DNA of 64,000 nt from Amycolatopsis australiensis. GTDB lineage: Bacteria; Actinomycetota; Actinomycetes; Mycobacteriales; Pseudonocardiaceae. The DNA lies in NCBI RefSeq assembly GCF_900119165.1, contig NZ_FPJG01000006.1, positions 3,472,001-3,536,000 of the forward strand, in the 5' to 3' direction. The notes below the pieces were generated by a model. It was given only the letters and a program-made list of their open reading frames with translations. It was not told the DNA's origin and did no database searches. Position 1 is the stretch's first letter; every line of letters starts with the position of its first letter. The position numbers were made by a program, and so were the translations under genes. Positions 43,462-52,887 of the stretch are shown here, piece after piece.

Positions 43462-44817
43462 ATGGCTCTCGGCTTCCTGGCCCGTTCCCGGATCGTCGCA
43501 CCGCCAGGCTGGACGCGCTGGCTGGTGCCGCCGGCGGCCCTGTCGGTACACCTGTCGATCGGGCAGGCCTACGCGTGGAGCGTGTTCAAGACCCCGCTCG
43601 AGAAGACGCTGCACCTGAACGGCACGCAAAGCTCGCTGCCGTTCCAGCTCGGCATCGTCATGCTCGGGCTGTCGGCGGCGTTCGGCGGCACGCTCGTCGA
43701 GCGCAACGGCCCGCGCTGGGCGATGTTCGTGTCGATGTGCTGCTTCGCCAGCGGGTTTCTCATCTCCGCGCTCGGCGTGGCGACCGGCCAGTTCTGGCTG
43801 GTCGTCGTCGGCTACGGCGGGATCGGCGGGATCGGCCTCGGCATCGGCTACATCTCGCCGGTGTCGACGCTGATCAAGTGGTTCCCGGACCGGCCGGGCA
43901 TGGCCACCGGCATCGCGATCATGGGCTTCGGCGGCGGCGCGCTGATCGCCTCGCCGTGGTCGTCGTCGATGCTGGGCACGAACCCGGCCGCCGGCACCAT
44001 CGCGACGGCGTTCCTCGTGCACGGCATCGTCTACGCGGTGTTCATGTCGATGGGCTGGCTGCTCGTGCGGGTCCCGGCCGACGACTGGAAGCCGGCCGGG
44101 TGGGAGCCCAAGACCGACCACGGCGTCGCGATGATCACCACGGCCAACGTCTCGGCGGCGAACGCCATCAAGACGCCGCAGTTCTGGTGCCTGTGGATCG
44201 TCCTGTGCTTCAACGTCACCGCGGGCATCGGCATCCTGGAGAAGGCTTCGCCGATGATCGTGGACTTCTTCAAGAGCACGTCCACGCCGGTCGGCACGGC
44301 CGCGGCGGCCGGGTTCGTGGCCCTGCTGTCGCTGTGCAACATGCTCGGCCGGTTCGTCTGGTCGTCCACTTCGGACGTCGTGGGGCGCAAGAACATCTAC
44401 CGCACCTACCTCGGGGTCGGCGCGGTGCTGTACCTGGTGATCGCGCTGACGCAGAACTCCTCGAAGCTCGTGTTCATCCTCTGCGCGATGGTGATCCTGT
44501 CCTTCTACGGCGGCGGATTCTCGACCGTCCCCGCGTACCTCAAGGACCTCTTCGGCACCTACCAGGTGGGCGCGATCCACGGCAGGCTGCTCACGGCGTG
44601 GTCGGTGGCCGGCGTGCTCGGCCCGCTGATCGTCAACCGGATCGCCGACAGCGAGAAGGCGGCGGGCAAGTCCGGGCCGGCGCTGTACCAGCTGTCCTTC
44701 TACATCATGATCGGCCTGCTGGTCGTGGGCTTCGTGGCCAACGAGCTGGTGCGGCCGGTGCGGGAGAAGTACCACGAGCCCGTGGGCGCGGGCGCGGCCG
44801 CGAGGAGTGAGGCGTGA
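43462..44817 (+). CDS. OFA-family MFS transporter (oxalate/formate antiporter type)
   Basis: A 451-residue transporter with about 12 helices. [18 protein letters not shown] (helix 1), [40 protein letters not shown] and [20 protein letters not shown] are OFA-family landmarks. Transport of oxalate, formate or another small carboxylate is the family expectation. GGAGGGA precedes ATG 43462. The next gene encodes its 41-residue partner. The divergent fdhD supports a formate-related role, though the substrate cannot be fixed from sequence. Confidence 0.88.
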   Translation: MALGFLARSRIVAPPGWTRWLVPPAALSVHLSIGQAYAWSVFKTPLEKTLHLNGTQSSLPFQLGIVMLGLSAAFGGTLVERNGPRWAMFVSMCCFASGFLISALGVATGQFWLVVVGYGGIGGIGLGIGYISPVSTLIKWFPDRPGMATGIAIMGFGGGALIASPWSSSMLGTNPAAGTIATAFLVHGIVYAVFMSMGWLLVRVPADDWKPAGWEPKTDHGVAMITTANVSAANAIKTPQFWCLWIVLCFNVTAGIGILEKASPMIVDFFKSTSTPVGTAAAAGFVALLSLCNMLGRFVWSSTSDVVGRKNIYRTYLGVGAVLYLVIALTQNSSKLVFILCAMVILSFYGGGFSTVPAYLKDLFGTYQVGAIHGRLLTAWSVAGVLGPLIVNRIADSEKAAGKSGPALYQLSFYIMIGLLVVGFVANELVRPVREKYHEPVGAGAAARSEA

Positions 44818-44942
44818 TGACCGAGCCCGCGTCGAAACCGAACCGGGTGCCGCTGATCGTGCTGGCCTGGGCGTGGGTCGTGTTGCCCTTCGCCTACGGC
44901 GTCTACCAGCTGTTCCTGAAGCTGGTGCAGCTCTTCGGCTAG
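44817..44942 (+). CDS. 41-residue MFS-transporter small subunit
   Basis: A single-helix protein: a polar start ([12 protein letters not shown]) then LIVLAWAWVVLPFAYGVYQL and a short amphipathic tail. Small proteins of this kind accompany OFA transporters in actinobacteria and are annotated as a small subunit. ATG 44817 overlaps the transporter stop by one base (TGATG), with AGGAGTGAGG upstream. Because of its size it is easily missed. The association, not a specific function, is the evidence. Confidence 0.8.
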   Translation: MTEPASKPNRVPLIVLAWAWVVLPFAYGVYQLFLKLVQLFG

Positions 44943-44964
44943 TGGGTTGTGACCTGACTCACCC

Positions 44965-46407
44965 GTGCAGCAGAAGGCGGCCCGGCGACGTCGACAGGGC
45001 GTGCATCCTCTGGGGAAGATCGCCGTCGCCGGGCTCGCCCTCGTCGTCTTCTGCGGCACGGCGTACGGCTACGCCAACCTCCGCGCGCTCGACGACGTCA
45101 CGCGCGACAGCGTGATCGACGGCGACGGCGGTGCGACGCCGGGGGAGCAGCCCGCCGACGGGTCGCTCGACATCCTGCTCGTCGGCCGGGACAGCCGGAC
45201 CGACCAGCAGGGGAAGCCGCTGCCGCCCGACGTCCTGCGCGAGCTGCGGGCCGGCCCGAACGGCGACGACCTCACCGACACGCTCATCGTGCTGCGGATC
45301 CCGAACGGGACGAAGGACGTGAAAGCGTTCTCCGTCCCGCGGGACAGTTACGTGTCCATGCCCGGCGGCAAGGGCAAGATCAACGCGGCGTTCGGGCGGG
45401 CGAAGGCCGCGGAGGCGAAGCGGCAGCGTGAAGCGGGGGAGACCGACAAGCCGAAGATCGACCAGGCCGCCCTCACCGCCGGGCGTCGCGCGACGCGGCA
45501 GGCGGTCGAGGACCTCACCGGCGTCAAGATCGACCACTACGCCGAGGTCAACCTGCTCAGCTTCGCCGAGATCAGCAAGGCGGTCGGCGGCGTCGACGTC
45601 TGCCTGAACAAGGCCACGCGGGACGAGAACTCCGGCGCGGACTTCCCGGCCGGGCGGCAGCGGGTCCAGGGCGCCGACGCGCTGGCCTTCGTCCGGCAGC
45701 GGGACAACCTGCCGGGCGGCGACTTCGACCGCGTCCGGCGCCAGCAGGTGTTCCTCGCCGGGCTGGCCCGGCAGGTGCTCTCCGCGGGCACACTGGCCGA
45801 TCCGGGCAAGCTGACCGGCCTCGTCGACGCCGTCAAGCAGACGGTGGTGCTCGACGCGACGTGGAACCTGCTCGACTTCGTCGCGCAGATGCGCGGGGTC
45901 AGCGGCGGCGGGATCCAGTTCGAGACGATCCCGGTCGTCAACCGCGACTACCGCTACGACCCGGCCAACCCGCGCGCCACCGCGGTGCAGGTCGACCCGG
46001 CCGCGGTGCGGCAGTTCGCCGCGAGCCTGATCGGGTCCGCCGCGCCGAAGGCCCCGCCCGCCGCGCCGGTGACCGTCGACGTCGCCAACGCGAGCCCGAA
46101 AGAAGGCCTGGCGGCCCGGGTGGCCGGGGTCCTGACCGCGCACGGGTTCGTCCAGGGCACGACGGGGAACACTGCCGCCCGCCGGACGTCCCTGGTCCGC
46201 TACCCCGCGGACCTCGCCCCACGCGGCGCGGAGGTGGCGAAGCTGCTGGGCGGGCTGGCGACGCAGGAGTCGGCGGAGGTGCCGGCGGGCCACATCGAGG
46301 TGGTGCTCGGCACGGTCTACGCGGGCCCGGGCACGAGCGGCGGCGGCAGCGCCCCGGCCGGCGGCGACGCGCCGATCACCTCCGACGGGGTCGTCTGCGT
46401 GAATTGA
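44965..46407 (+). CDS. LytR-CpsA-Psr (LCP) family cell-wall glycopolymer ligase
   Basis: A 480-residue membrane-anchored enzyme. One helix (GKIAVAGLALVVFCGTAYGY, about residues 17-36) precedes the LCP domain: LLVGRDSRTD, TDTLIVLRIPNG, AFSVPRDSYV, KINAAFGRA, AVGGVDVCLNKATRD, ALAFVRQRDN and DFDRVRRQQ, with the catalytic and lipid-phosphate-binding arginines. A LytR_C domain lies at about residues 370-455. Such enzymes attach arabinogalactan or teichoic-acid-like polymers to peptidoglycan. GTG 44965 is the start; no strong ribosome site is seen. Confidence 0.93.
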   Translation: MQQKAARRRRQGVHPLGKIAVAGLALVVFCGTAYGYANLRALDDVTRDSVIDGDGGATPGEQPADGSLDILLVGRDSRTDQQGKPLPPDVLRELRAGPNGDDLTDTLIVLRIPNGTKDVKAFSVPRDSYVSMPGGKGKINAAFGRAKAAEAKRQREAGETDKPKIDQAALTAGRRATRQAVEDLTGVKIDHYAEVNLLSFAEISKAVGGVDVCLNKATRDENSGADFPAGRQRVQGADALAFVRQRDNLPGGDFDRVRRQQVFLAGLARQVLSAGTLADPGKLTGLVDAVKQTVVLDATWNLLDFVAQMRGVSGGGIQFETIPVVNRDYRYDPANPRATAVQVDPAAVRQFAASLIGSAAPKAPPAAPVTVDVANASPKEGLAARVAGVLTAHGFVQGTTGNTAARRTSLVRYPADLAPRGAEVAKLLGGLATQESAEVPAGHIEVVLGTVYAGPGTSGGGSAPAGGDAPITSDGVVCVN

Positions 46408-46659
46408 CTTCGCGGGCGCGGGCTTTTTCGCGTCGCCACCTGAATTCGCGCGAATAATTTCCGCAAAACGGCGCAAGGTCGTTTTCCGGCGACCGGACCA
46501 CGGCAGACCACCCGGGTGACTGGTCTTGACGCTGCCTTCCTGGTGAGGCAGGGTGCGGAGACCGTCGGCGGCAGCACCGCCCGGCGGACCGGAGGAAAGC
46601 CACCCGACCGGCGGCGACCCGGAAAGTCGATTTCAGGAAATACGGAAAGTCCGGAACAT

Positions 46660-47274
46660 ATGCGCACCAGCGTTGCCCGCGGCGGGTGGCTCCTTCCGGT
46701 GCTCGCTTCCGCCGTTCTCTGCACCGCGTGTCAGTCGGCGTCCGCTTCGGCGCACTACCCCGCCTCGATCGACGCGTGCAAGCTTGCCGGGCCCAGCCTC
46801 CACGACCGGCTCGCGCCCGGCACCGTCGAGGTCCCGGCCGGCTCGGTGAAGACGGCCGACGCGAAGGTCGTGCCGCAGGACCGCTCGACCGAGGGCAACG
46901 ACCTCACCTCCTGCAAGCGCCTGTTCGCCCGCGACCTCGGCGGCGGCAAGCCCGACCTGCAGGACTACCGAGTCGTCACGATCGCCGTCGTCCGGTTCAC
47001 CGACTCCGGCGCCGACAACGCCGCCACCCAGGCCCGTCAGCTGATGACCGACGCGCTCGGCGACCACTCGGGTGTCCGGCTCGCCACCGGGGTCGGCGAC
47101 GAAGCCGGGTTCTCCGAGCAGTGGGCCGCCGTGCGCACCGGGAACGTGGTGCTGGGCCTGGCCATCGCCGACGGCGGCACGGAGGCCGCGCTGATCCCGC
47201 CGTCGACGGTCGACAACGTCCAGGCCGTGGTCACCGACATGACCAACACGCTGCAGCGCGACTATCAGGGCTGA
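46660..47274 (+). CDS. DUF3558-like exported lipoprotein
   Basis: A 204-residue protein with a signal sequence (RTSVARGGWLLPVLASAVLC) and a possible lipobox Cys in LCTACQS (about residues 21-27). The mature part has IDACKLAGPSLHDRL and CKRLFARDL cysteines spaced as in DUF3558-type Pseudonocardiaceae lipoproteins. The upstream 252 bp holds a TTGACG at 46526 and a small CTGCCT/AGGCAG stem, but no convincing promoter. Its last 10 bases overlap the convergent molybdoenzyme gene. Function unknown. Confidence 0.72.
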   Translation: MRTSVARGGWLLPVLASAVLCTACQSASASAHYPASIDACKLAGPSLHDRLAPGTVEVPAGSVKTADAKVVPQDRSTEGNDLTSCKRLFARDLGGGKPDLQDYRVVTIAVVRFTDSGADNAATQARQLMTDALGDHSGVRLATGVGDEAGFSEQWAAVRTGNVVLGLAIADGGTEAALIPPSTVDNVQAVVTDMTNTLQRDYQG

Positions 47275-49571
47275 GGCTCGAGCCGCACCACGACGGCCTT
47301 CGACACCGGCGTGTTCGACTTCTCCGCGACCGAGTCGAGCGGCACCAGCGCGTTGGCCTCCGGGAAGTAGGCCGCCGCGCAGCCGCGGGCCGTCGGGTAG
47401 GCCACGACGCGGAACGACGGCGCCCGGCGCTCGCCGTCACGCCACTCCGAGACCAGGTCCACCCGCGCGCCGTCGGCCAGGCCGAGCGCCGCGATGTCGT
47501 CCGGGTGCACCAGCACCACCCGGCGGGCGTTTTCGATGCCGCGGTAACGGTCCGACAGGCCGTAGATCGTGGTGTTGTACTGGTCGTGGCTGCGCAGGGT
47601 CTGCAGCAGCAGCCGGCCCTCGGGCGCCGTCGGATACTCCAGTTCCGACACCGTGAAGTTGCCCTTGCCGTTGGCGGTGCCGGTGAACTCGCGGGAGTCG
47701 CGCGGCGCGTGCGGCAGCACGAACCCGTCCGGCTCGCGGACCCGGCGGTTGTAGTCCGCGCAGCCCGGCACGACCCGGGCGATCCGGTCGCGGATCAGGT
47801 CGTAGTCGGTCTCGAACGTCCGCCACGGCACGGCGTGCCCGGCGCCGAACAGCTTTTCGCCCAGCCGGCAGAGGATGGCGACCTCCGAAAGCAGGTGCTC
47901 GCTCGCCGGCGCCAGGCGCCCGCGTGAGGCGTGCACCTGCGACATCGAGTCCTCGACCGTGACGAACTGCTCGCCGCTCGCCTGGACGTCGCGTTCGGTG
48001 CGGCCCAACGTCGGCAGGATCAGCGCGGTGCGGCCGTGCACGACGTGCGAGCGGTTCAGCTTCGTCGAGACGTGCACGGTCAGCGAGCACGAGCTGAGCG
48101 CCTTCTCCGTCAGTTCGGAGTCCGGTGTCGCCGCCGCGAAGTTGCCGCCGACGGCGAAGAACACCTTGCCGCGGCCGTCGCGCATGGCCCGGATCGCGTC
48201 GACGGTGTCGAAGCCGTGCTCGCGCGGGACGTCGATGCCGAACTCGGCGGAAAGGGCGTCGAGGAACGACTGCGGCATCTTCTCCCAGATGCCCATCGTC
48301 CGGTCGCCCTGGACGTTCGAGTGCCCGCGGACCGGGCACAGGCCCGCGCCCGGTTTGCCGATCATGCCGCGCATCAGGGCCAGGTTCGCGATCTCGGAGA
48401 TCGTCGGCACCGCGTGCTTGTGCTGGGTGAGACCCATCGCCCAGCAGTAGATCGTGCGCTCCGAGGTGGCGATCATCCGCGCGACGCGCTCGATCTGCTC
48501 GCGCGGCAGGCCGGTCGCGCGCTCGACCTCGGGCCAGTCGATCTCGCGCAGGTGCTTCGCGTAGTCGTCGAAGCCTTCGGTGGCCGACTCGACGAACGCG
48601 CGGTCGACGACCGTGCCGGGTGCCTGCTCTTCCCAGGCCAGCAGCAGGTGCCCGACGGCCTGGAACAGCGCGAGGTCACCGCCGAGGCGGATCTGCGCGA
48701 ACTCGTCGGCCAGCGGCGTGCCCTTGCCGGCGATGCCCCGGACGTTCTGCGGGTTCTTGAACCGCATCAGCCCGGCCTCGGGCAGCGGGTTCACGGCGAT
48801 GATCTTCGCGCCGTGCCTCTTGGCCGTTTCGAGCGCCGAGAGCATCCGCGGGTGGTTGGTGCCCGGGTTCTGCCCGACGACGACGATCAGGTCGGCCTTG
48901 TGGATGTCGGCGAGGCTCACCGAGCCCTTGCCGACCCCGGTGGTGGCCGACAGCGCGGCGCCCGAGGACTCGTGGCACATGTTGCTGCAGTCCGGCAGGT
49001 TGTTCGTGCCGAAGGAGCGCACCAGCAGCTGGTAGAGGAACGCGGCCTCGTTGCTGGTGCGGCCGGAGGTGTAGAAGATCGCCTCGTTCGGGTCGGTCAG
49101 CGCTTTCAGCTCGCCGGCGACGACCGCGAAGGCGTCGTCCCAGGAGATCGGCTCGTAGTGCGTCGCGCCCTCGCGCAACACGAACGGCTCGGTGAGCCGG
49201 CCCTGCTGGCCCAGCCAGTAGTCGGTCTTCGTGCGGAGGTCGTCGATCGGGTGCTTCGCGAAGAACTCGCGGTCCACCCGGCGCCTGGTGGCTTCCTCGG
49301 CGACGGCCTTGGCGCCGTTCTCGCAGAACTCGGCCGGCTTGCGCTTCTCGCCGTCGATCTCCCGCGGTTCCGGCCACGCGCAACCGGGGCAGTCGAAGCC
49401 TTGGCGCTGGTTGAGCAGCCGCAGCGCCTTGACCGTCCGGCCGGTGCCCAGCTGCTCCACGGTACGCGCGAGCGACACGGCCACCCCGGGTATCCCGGCC
49501 GCCCAGCCCTTCGGCTTGCCCACTTCGAGGCGGCTCTCGTCAACGTCCTGCGCCGGCGCTTCACGGGTCAT
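47265..49571 (-). CDS. FdhF/YdeP-type molybdopterin oxidoreductase
   Basis: A 768-residue cytosolic molybdoenzyme. Cys pairs for a possible Fe-S site are in FDCPGCAWPEP and FCENGAKA (about residues 59-84). The cofactor domains show FYTSGRTSNEAAFLYQLLVR, LPDCSNMCHESSG, LIVVVGQNPGTNHPRMLSAL and, near the end, LLLQTLRSHDQYNTTIYGLS. YdeP-type relatives are formate-dehydrogenase-like but their substrate is uncertain. FdhD, needed for sulfuration of this class, is encoded 4 kb away beside the OFA transporter. No partner electron-transfer subunit is adjacent. Confidence 0.9.
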   Translation of the reverse strand: MTREAPAQDVDESRLEVGKPKGWAAGIPGVAVSLARTVEQLGTGRTVKALRLLNQRQGFDCPGCAWPEPREIDGEKRKPAEFCENGAKAVAEEATRRRVDREFFAKHPIDDLRTKTDYWLGQQGRLTEPFVLREGATHYEPISWDDAFAVVAGELKALTDPNEAIFYTSGRTSNEAAFLYQLLVRSFGTNNLPDCSNMCHESSGAALSATTGVGKGSVSLADIHKADLIVVVGQNPGTNHPRMLSALETAKRHGAKIIAVNPLPEAGLMRFKNPQNVRGIAGKGTPLADEFAQIRLGGDLALFQAVGHLLLAWEEQAPGTVVDRAFVESATEGFDDYAKHLREIDWPEVERATGLPREQIERVARMIATSERTIYCWAMGLTQHKHAVPTISEIANLALMRGMIGKPGAGLCPVRGHSNVQGDRTMGIWEKMPQSFLDALSAEFGIDVPREHGFDTVDAIRAMRDGRGKVFFAVGGNFAAATPDSELTEKALSSCSLTVHVSTKLNRSHVVHGRTALILPTLGRTERDVQASGEQFVTVEDSMSQVHASRGRLAPASEHLLSEVAILCRLGEKLFGAGHAVPWRTFETDYDLIRDRIARVVPGCADYNRRVREPDGFVLPHAPRDSREFTGTANGKGNFTVSELEYPTAPEGRLLLQTLRSHDQYNTTIYGLSDRYRGIENARRVVLVHPDDIAALGLADGARVDLVSEWRDGERRAPSFRVVAYPTARGCAAAYFPEANALVPLDSVAEKSNTPVSKAVVVRLEPQP

Positions 49572-49614
49572 GTGCTCATGGTGCGCTTCGATGATCGCGG
49601 GACGCCAGCAGGGG

Positions 49615-50916
49615 TCACGCCGCTTCCGCGCGCAGGCCCCGGTCGGCGACGGTGATCACGAGCAGCAGCCCGCTGATGACGACCAGCGCGAGCGCGAGCC
49701 GGTGCAGGCCGGCCGAGTCGGCGTGCGGCCCGTAGCAGAGCGCGATGAGCGTCGAGGCCACGATCGCGCCGAGGTACTGGGCGGTGCGGAACAGGCCGCT
49801 CGCGGTGCCCATCTGGCCGGCGGGCGCCTCGCGGTAGAGCGTCGTCTGGTTCGCCACGCTCGTCAGGCCCTGCGCCAGGCCGAACAACGCGGCCAGCGCG
49901 AGCAGGGCACCCACCCGGGTGCCGTCGTGGACCAGCAGGAGCAGCGCCGAGCCGCCCACGAGCGCCACCGCGACCGTGACCAGCCGCGCCTTGATCCCGG
50001 ACGCCCGCCCGGAAAAGGCCGCGGCGCACACCGCCGTGCCCGACATCGGCAGCAGCATCAGCCCGGCCGCCTCCTCGGACAGCTGCCGCGCCGTCTCCAG
50101 CCACTGCACGTAGCCGAACATGATCGCGTAGATCGCCATGAAGCTGAGCGCCTGACGCAGGTACGTGCGCAGGATCGCGCGGTTGGCGGCGAGCATCCGC
50201 AGGTCGAGGAACGGGTCGCCGCGGCGCAGCTCGACCGCGGTGAACGCGGCGCCGAACGCGGCCACGACGGCGAGCAGCCAGACCTCGGCGCCCGGGTCCA
50301 TCAGGAAGAACAGCAGCGCGAGCAGGGTCGCGGAGAACAGGGCGATGCCCAGGACGTCGATCCGCTTGGCGGTGCGCGCGCCGCGGTCGTCCTTCGGCAC
50401 CCACAGCAGCGCGAGCACCAGCGAGACGCCGGCGAGCGGGATGTTCACGGCGAAGATCGCGGGCCAGCCGAACAGGCCGATCAGCACGCCGCCGAGCGTC
50501 GGCCCGACGACCATCACGGTCTGGGCGGACATCGACAGCACCGACAGCACGCGGGCGGGCACGCCCTGGCCGGTTGCTTCGGCGTGGTGGCGCAGCACGG
50601 CCATCGCGGCCGGGAACCCGGCACAGGTACCCAGGCCGAGGACGACGCGGACGCCGGTCAGCCAGCCGACGGAGACGGGGATCATGCCGGCGATCCCGGC
50701 GGCGATCACCAGCGTCGCGCCGCCGAGCAGGACGCGGCGGGCGCCGTAGCGGTCCACCAGCAGGCCGACCACCGGCTGCCCGACCGCGGTGGCCAGGTAG
50801 AGCGCGGAGATCAGCCAGGCCGTCTGCCCGGGGCCGGCGCCGAAGCTCCGTCCGATCGGCACGAGCGCGACGGCGATGAGGGTCGAGTTGATCGGGTTGA
50901 GCACCGCGCCGGCCAC
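49615..50916 (-). CDS. MFS transporter (DHA2-like drug efflux), start uncertain
   Basis: At least 433 residues with 12-14 helices; LNPINSTLIAVALVPIGRSF and LVDRYGARRVLLGG (motif A) mark it as a drug-efflux MFS protein. GTG 50916 is the first normal start in frame. The open frame, however, continues upstream as TSTVTAPAKFGARLVTPLVA, which resembles the usual N-terminus, and GGAGAG lies at the right distance before codon CTC (50973-50971). The real start may be that CTC or the base may be in error. It is next to a MarR gene, its probable repressor. Confidence 0.82.
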   Translation of the reverse strand: MAGAVLNPINSTLIAVALVPIGRSFGAGPGQTAWLISALYLATAVGQPVVGLLVDRYGARRVLLGGATLVIAAGIAGMIPVSVGWLTGVRVVLGLGTCAGFPAAMAVLRHHAEATGQGVPARVLSVLSMSAQTVMVVGPTLGGVLIGLFGWPAIFAVNIPLAGVSLVLALLWVPKDDRGARTAKRIDVLGIALFSATLLALLFFLMDPGAEVWLLAVVAAFGAAFTAVELRRGDPFLDLRMLAANRAILRTYLRQALSFMAIYAIMFGYVQWLETARQLSEEAAGLMLLPMSGTAVCAAAFSGRASGIKARLVTVAVALVGGSALLLLVHDGTRVGALLALAALFGLAQGLTSVANQTTLYREAPAGQMGTASGLFRTAQYLGAIVASTLIALCYGPHADSAGLHRLALALVVISGLLLVITVADRGLRAEAA

Positions 50917-51003
50917 CAGCGGGGTGACCAGGCGGGCGCCGAACTTGGCGGGAGCGGTGACGGTGCTCGTGAGGACTCTCCGTTCATTGCGGGCCGGCCG
51001 GAT

Positions 51004-51441
51004 TCAGTGTTCGGCCACGCGCTGCAGCAGCGGCAGCGCGCGGGTGACGGCGTCGAGCTCGGCGGGGGACAGCTCGTCCAGCAGCGCCTGGGCCAGCCAC
51101 TCTTCGCGGTGCTGCTGGATGCCGCGCACGGTGTCGCGGCCGGCGTCGGACAGGCTGATCACCACGCGGCGCCGGTCGGCCGGGTCGGGGGTGCGGGCGA
51201 GGTAGCCGAGCTCGTCGAGGACCCCGAGGGTGGCGGCCATCGACTGCTGCCGGACGTGCTCGGCGGCGGCCAGCTCACCCTGGGTGGCGGGGCCTTCGCG
51301 GTGCAGCCGGTTGAGCACGGCGGACTGTGACGGCGTCAGGATCCCGGCGTTGTCGACCTGCCGCAGCCGCCGGTGCAGCTGCCCGACGACGGCGCGGATC
51401 CAGCCGGCGCGCTCGGCGACGTGTGCGGGTACTTCGCCCAT
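51004..51441 (-). CDS. MarR-family transcriptional regulator
   Basis: A 145-residue winged-helix repressor type. LTPSQSAVLNRLHREGPATQ, the recognition region HVRQQSMAATLGVLDELGYL and the wing RTPDPADRRRVVISLSDAGR are characteristic. ATG 51441 is used; a GTG six bases upstream is in frame. It lies upstream of the MFS gene on the same strand, with overlapping ACAGT/ACTGT inverted repeats in its promoter, so it probably represses itself and the exporter until a drug or phenolic ligand binds. Confidence 0.88.
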   Translation of the reverse strand: MGEVPAHVAERAGWIRAVVGQLHRRLRQVDNAGILTPSQSAVLNRLHREGPATQGELAAAEHVRQQSMAATLGVLDELGYLARTPDPADRRRVVISLSDAGRDTVRGIQQHREEWLAQALLDELSPAELDAVTRALPLLQRVAEH

Positions 51442-51445
51442 ACAC

Positions 51446-51463
51446 ACAGTTTAACTGTACAGT
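51446..51463. promoter_or_regulatory. Overlapping MarR-type operators
   Basis: ACAGT-TTA-ACTGT (51446-51458) and ACTGTACAGT (51454-51463) share a half-site, giving three ACTGT-type half-sites in 18 bp. On the minus strand TACAGT forms a plausible -10 for marR. Binding here would block the promoter. Confidence 0.6.
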
Positions 51464-51514
51464 CCAGGCTGTGCATCTGGGCGTGCCGCACCCCCGGCGG
51501 GGAGTGCGGCTGGG

Positions 51515-52486
51515 TCAGTGGCAGCCGTCGATGGTCGGCACCGGGTACTTCGGGTCGTAGTAGCCGGGCGCGTCCTGGTCGCCGGTCGACGGACCGGTCG
51601 GCGGGTTCGCGTAGTTCGGGGCGAGGAAGCCCTCCCTGGCGGCGGCGCAGCCGACCGCCGAGAGCGCGCTCTGGCCGCCGTCGAGCCAGAGCCCGCGGCT
51701 GCCTTTCGCGAGGCCGGGGCTGGTGGCCACGACGTAGGTCTCGTCCACGCGCAGGAAGCTGACGATGTCGTTCGGGCTGGTCAGCGCCTCGGGGTGGACG
51801 TTGTCGAAGGCGTAGGCGACCACGTACTTCGCCTCCACCGCCAGCTCGCCGGGCTCGTCACCGGCGCGCGCGGTGAGGGTGCCGAATGTGCGGGGCCCCG
51901 CGTCGAGCAGGTGGTAGCCGTCGGCGATCTCGGTGACGTAGGAGTCGAAGCCGGCTTTGTCCTTCGCCGGCTTCGCGGCCAGCCGCGCTGTCAGCTGGTC
52001 ACGCTCGTCGGGCGCGAAAAGCGCTAGGAAGGCCTTCGGGTCGTGGCCGGTGAGTACGGCGGTGTCGAGGTGGGCGGCGGCGACGGCCTGCCGGGCCTTC
52101 GCGTAGGCGTCGGCGACCGCTTCGGCCGAGAAGGGGCCGACCGCGACGGCGGCTGGGGACTTGATGCCGTCCATACCCTTCGGCCAGGTGCCGGCGGGGG
52201 TGTTCGCGTACGGCCGGGCCAGGTCGACGGGGGCGTACTGCGCCACGTGCGTCGGATTCGGCGCGGCGGGCGCGGCCGGGGGGCGCCGGCCGGCCAGCAC
52301 GATCGCCGTCGTGGTCACGGCCAGGATCAGCACGAGCACGGCGAAGATCCACCAGCGGCGGCGCGGGCCGCGGGCCCGCTGCTTGCGCTCCTTCTTCGCG
52401 CCGAGCCACGCGTCGGTCCGCGCGTGCTTGCGCCACTCCGGGTCCATCAGGTCCGGGTGCGACTCGAGCAGGTTGTCCTCGTCCAC
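51515..52486 (-). CDS. Single-pass membrane protein with HPDLM-type N-terminal motif
   Basis: A 323-residue protein. The cytoplasmic N-terminus reads [20 protein letters not shown] followed by [11 protein letters not shown] helix ([20 protein letters not shown], about residues 45-64) and an extracellular domain of about 250 residues with two late Cys follow. The first 33 residues closely resemble those of the 97-residue protein encoded next upstream. GGGGGAAC precedes its ATG at 52486. No family is recognised for the outer domain. Confidence 0.72.
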   Translation of the reverse strand: MDEDNLLESHPDLMDPEWRKHARTDAWLGAKKERKQRARGPRRRWWIFAVLVLILAVTTTAIVLAGRRPPAAPAAPNPTHVAQYAPVDLARPYANTPAGTWPKGMDGIKSPAAVAVGPFSAEAVADAYAKARQAVAAAHLDTAVLTGHDPKAFLALFAPDERDQLTARLAAKPAKDKAGFDSYVTEIADGYHLLDAGPRTFGTLTARAGDEPGELAVEAKYVVAYAFDNVHPEALTSPNDIVSFLRVDETYVVATSPGLAKGSRGLWLDGGQSALSAVGCAAAREGFLAPNYANPPTGPSTGDQDAPGYYDPKYPVPTIDGCH

Positions 52487-52536
52487 GTGCGTTCCCCCTA
52501 GGCCGACGACTGATCATCGACGGCGGGGGACGAGCG

Positions 52537-52830
52537 TTACCCGAAGTACGCGAACTCGTTGACGCCGACGCCCTGGATCTGGTGCACGACGATGGCCGCG
52601 ACGACCAGGCCGATCACGAGCGCCAGCGCGAGCACGCCGGGCCACCGGCTCTGCCCCGGCCGCTGGAACCCGCCCGCGCGGCGCTCGCGCTTGCGGCGCT
52701 TCTTCAGGTCTTTCTTCGCGCCCAGCCAGGCGTCCCGTTCCGCGTACTTCTGCCAGTCCGGGTTCATCAGGTCGGGGTGCGTCTCCAGGCGCCGGTCGTC
52801 CGGATCCTGCGGCTGCTGAGGCTGTGCCAT
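52537..52830 (-). CDS. 97-residue membrane protein with the same HPDLM-type motif
   Basis: A short protein: [20 protein letters not shown] followed by [14 protein letters not shown], then one helix ([20 protein letters not shown], about residues 63-82) and a 15-residue outer tail. The N-terminal motif matches the 323-residue neighbour at about 20 of 33 positions, so the two may dock on the same cytoplasmic partner. Divergent from valS with only 57 bp between starts. Function unknown. Confidence 0.72.
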   Translation of the reverse strand: MAQPQQPQDPDDRRLETHPDLMNPDWQKYAERDAWLGAKKDLKKRRKRERRAGGFQRPGQSRWPGVLALALVIGLVVAAIVVHQIQGVGVNEFAYFG

Positions 52831-52873
52831 CCGAGAGTGCCTTCCCCCTGGGTGACCCGCCGTGACGGGTTCG

Positions 52874-52879
52874 TAGACT
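52874..52879 (+). promoter_or_regulatory. -10 element of valS, near-leaderless
   Basis: TAGACT at 52874-52879 ends 8 nt before the GTG start of valS, so transcription would begin at or next to the start codon. The same hexamer precedes tig and folC. Confidence 0.55.
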
Positions 52880-52887
52880 TGTCCATT

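Noticed and set aside
52831..52887. T-box riboswitch before valS
   Set aside because: The gap is 57 bp and the -10 hexamer ends 8 nt from the start codon, leaving no room for a leader.
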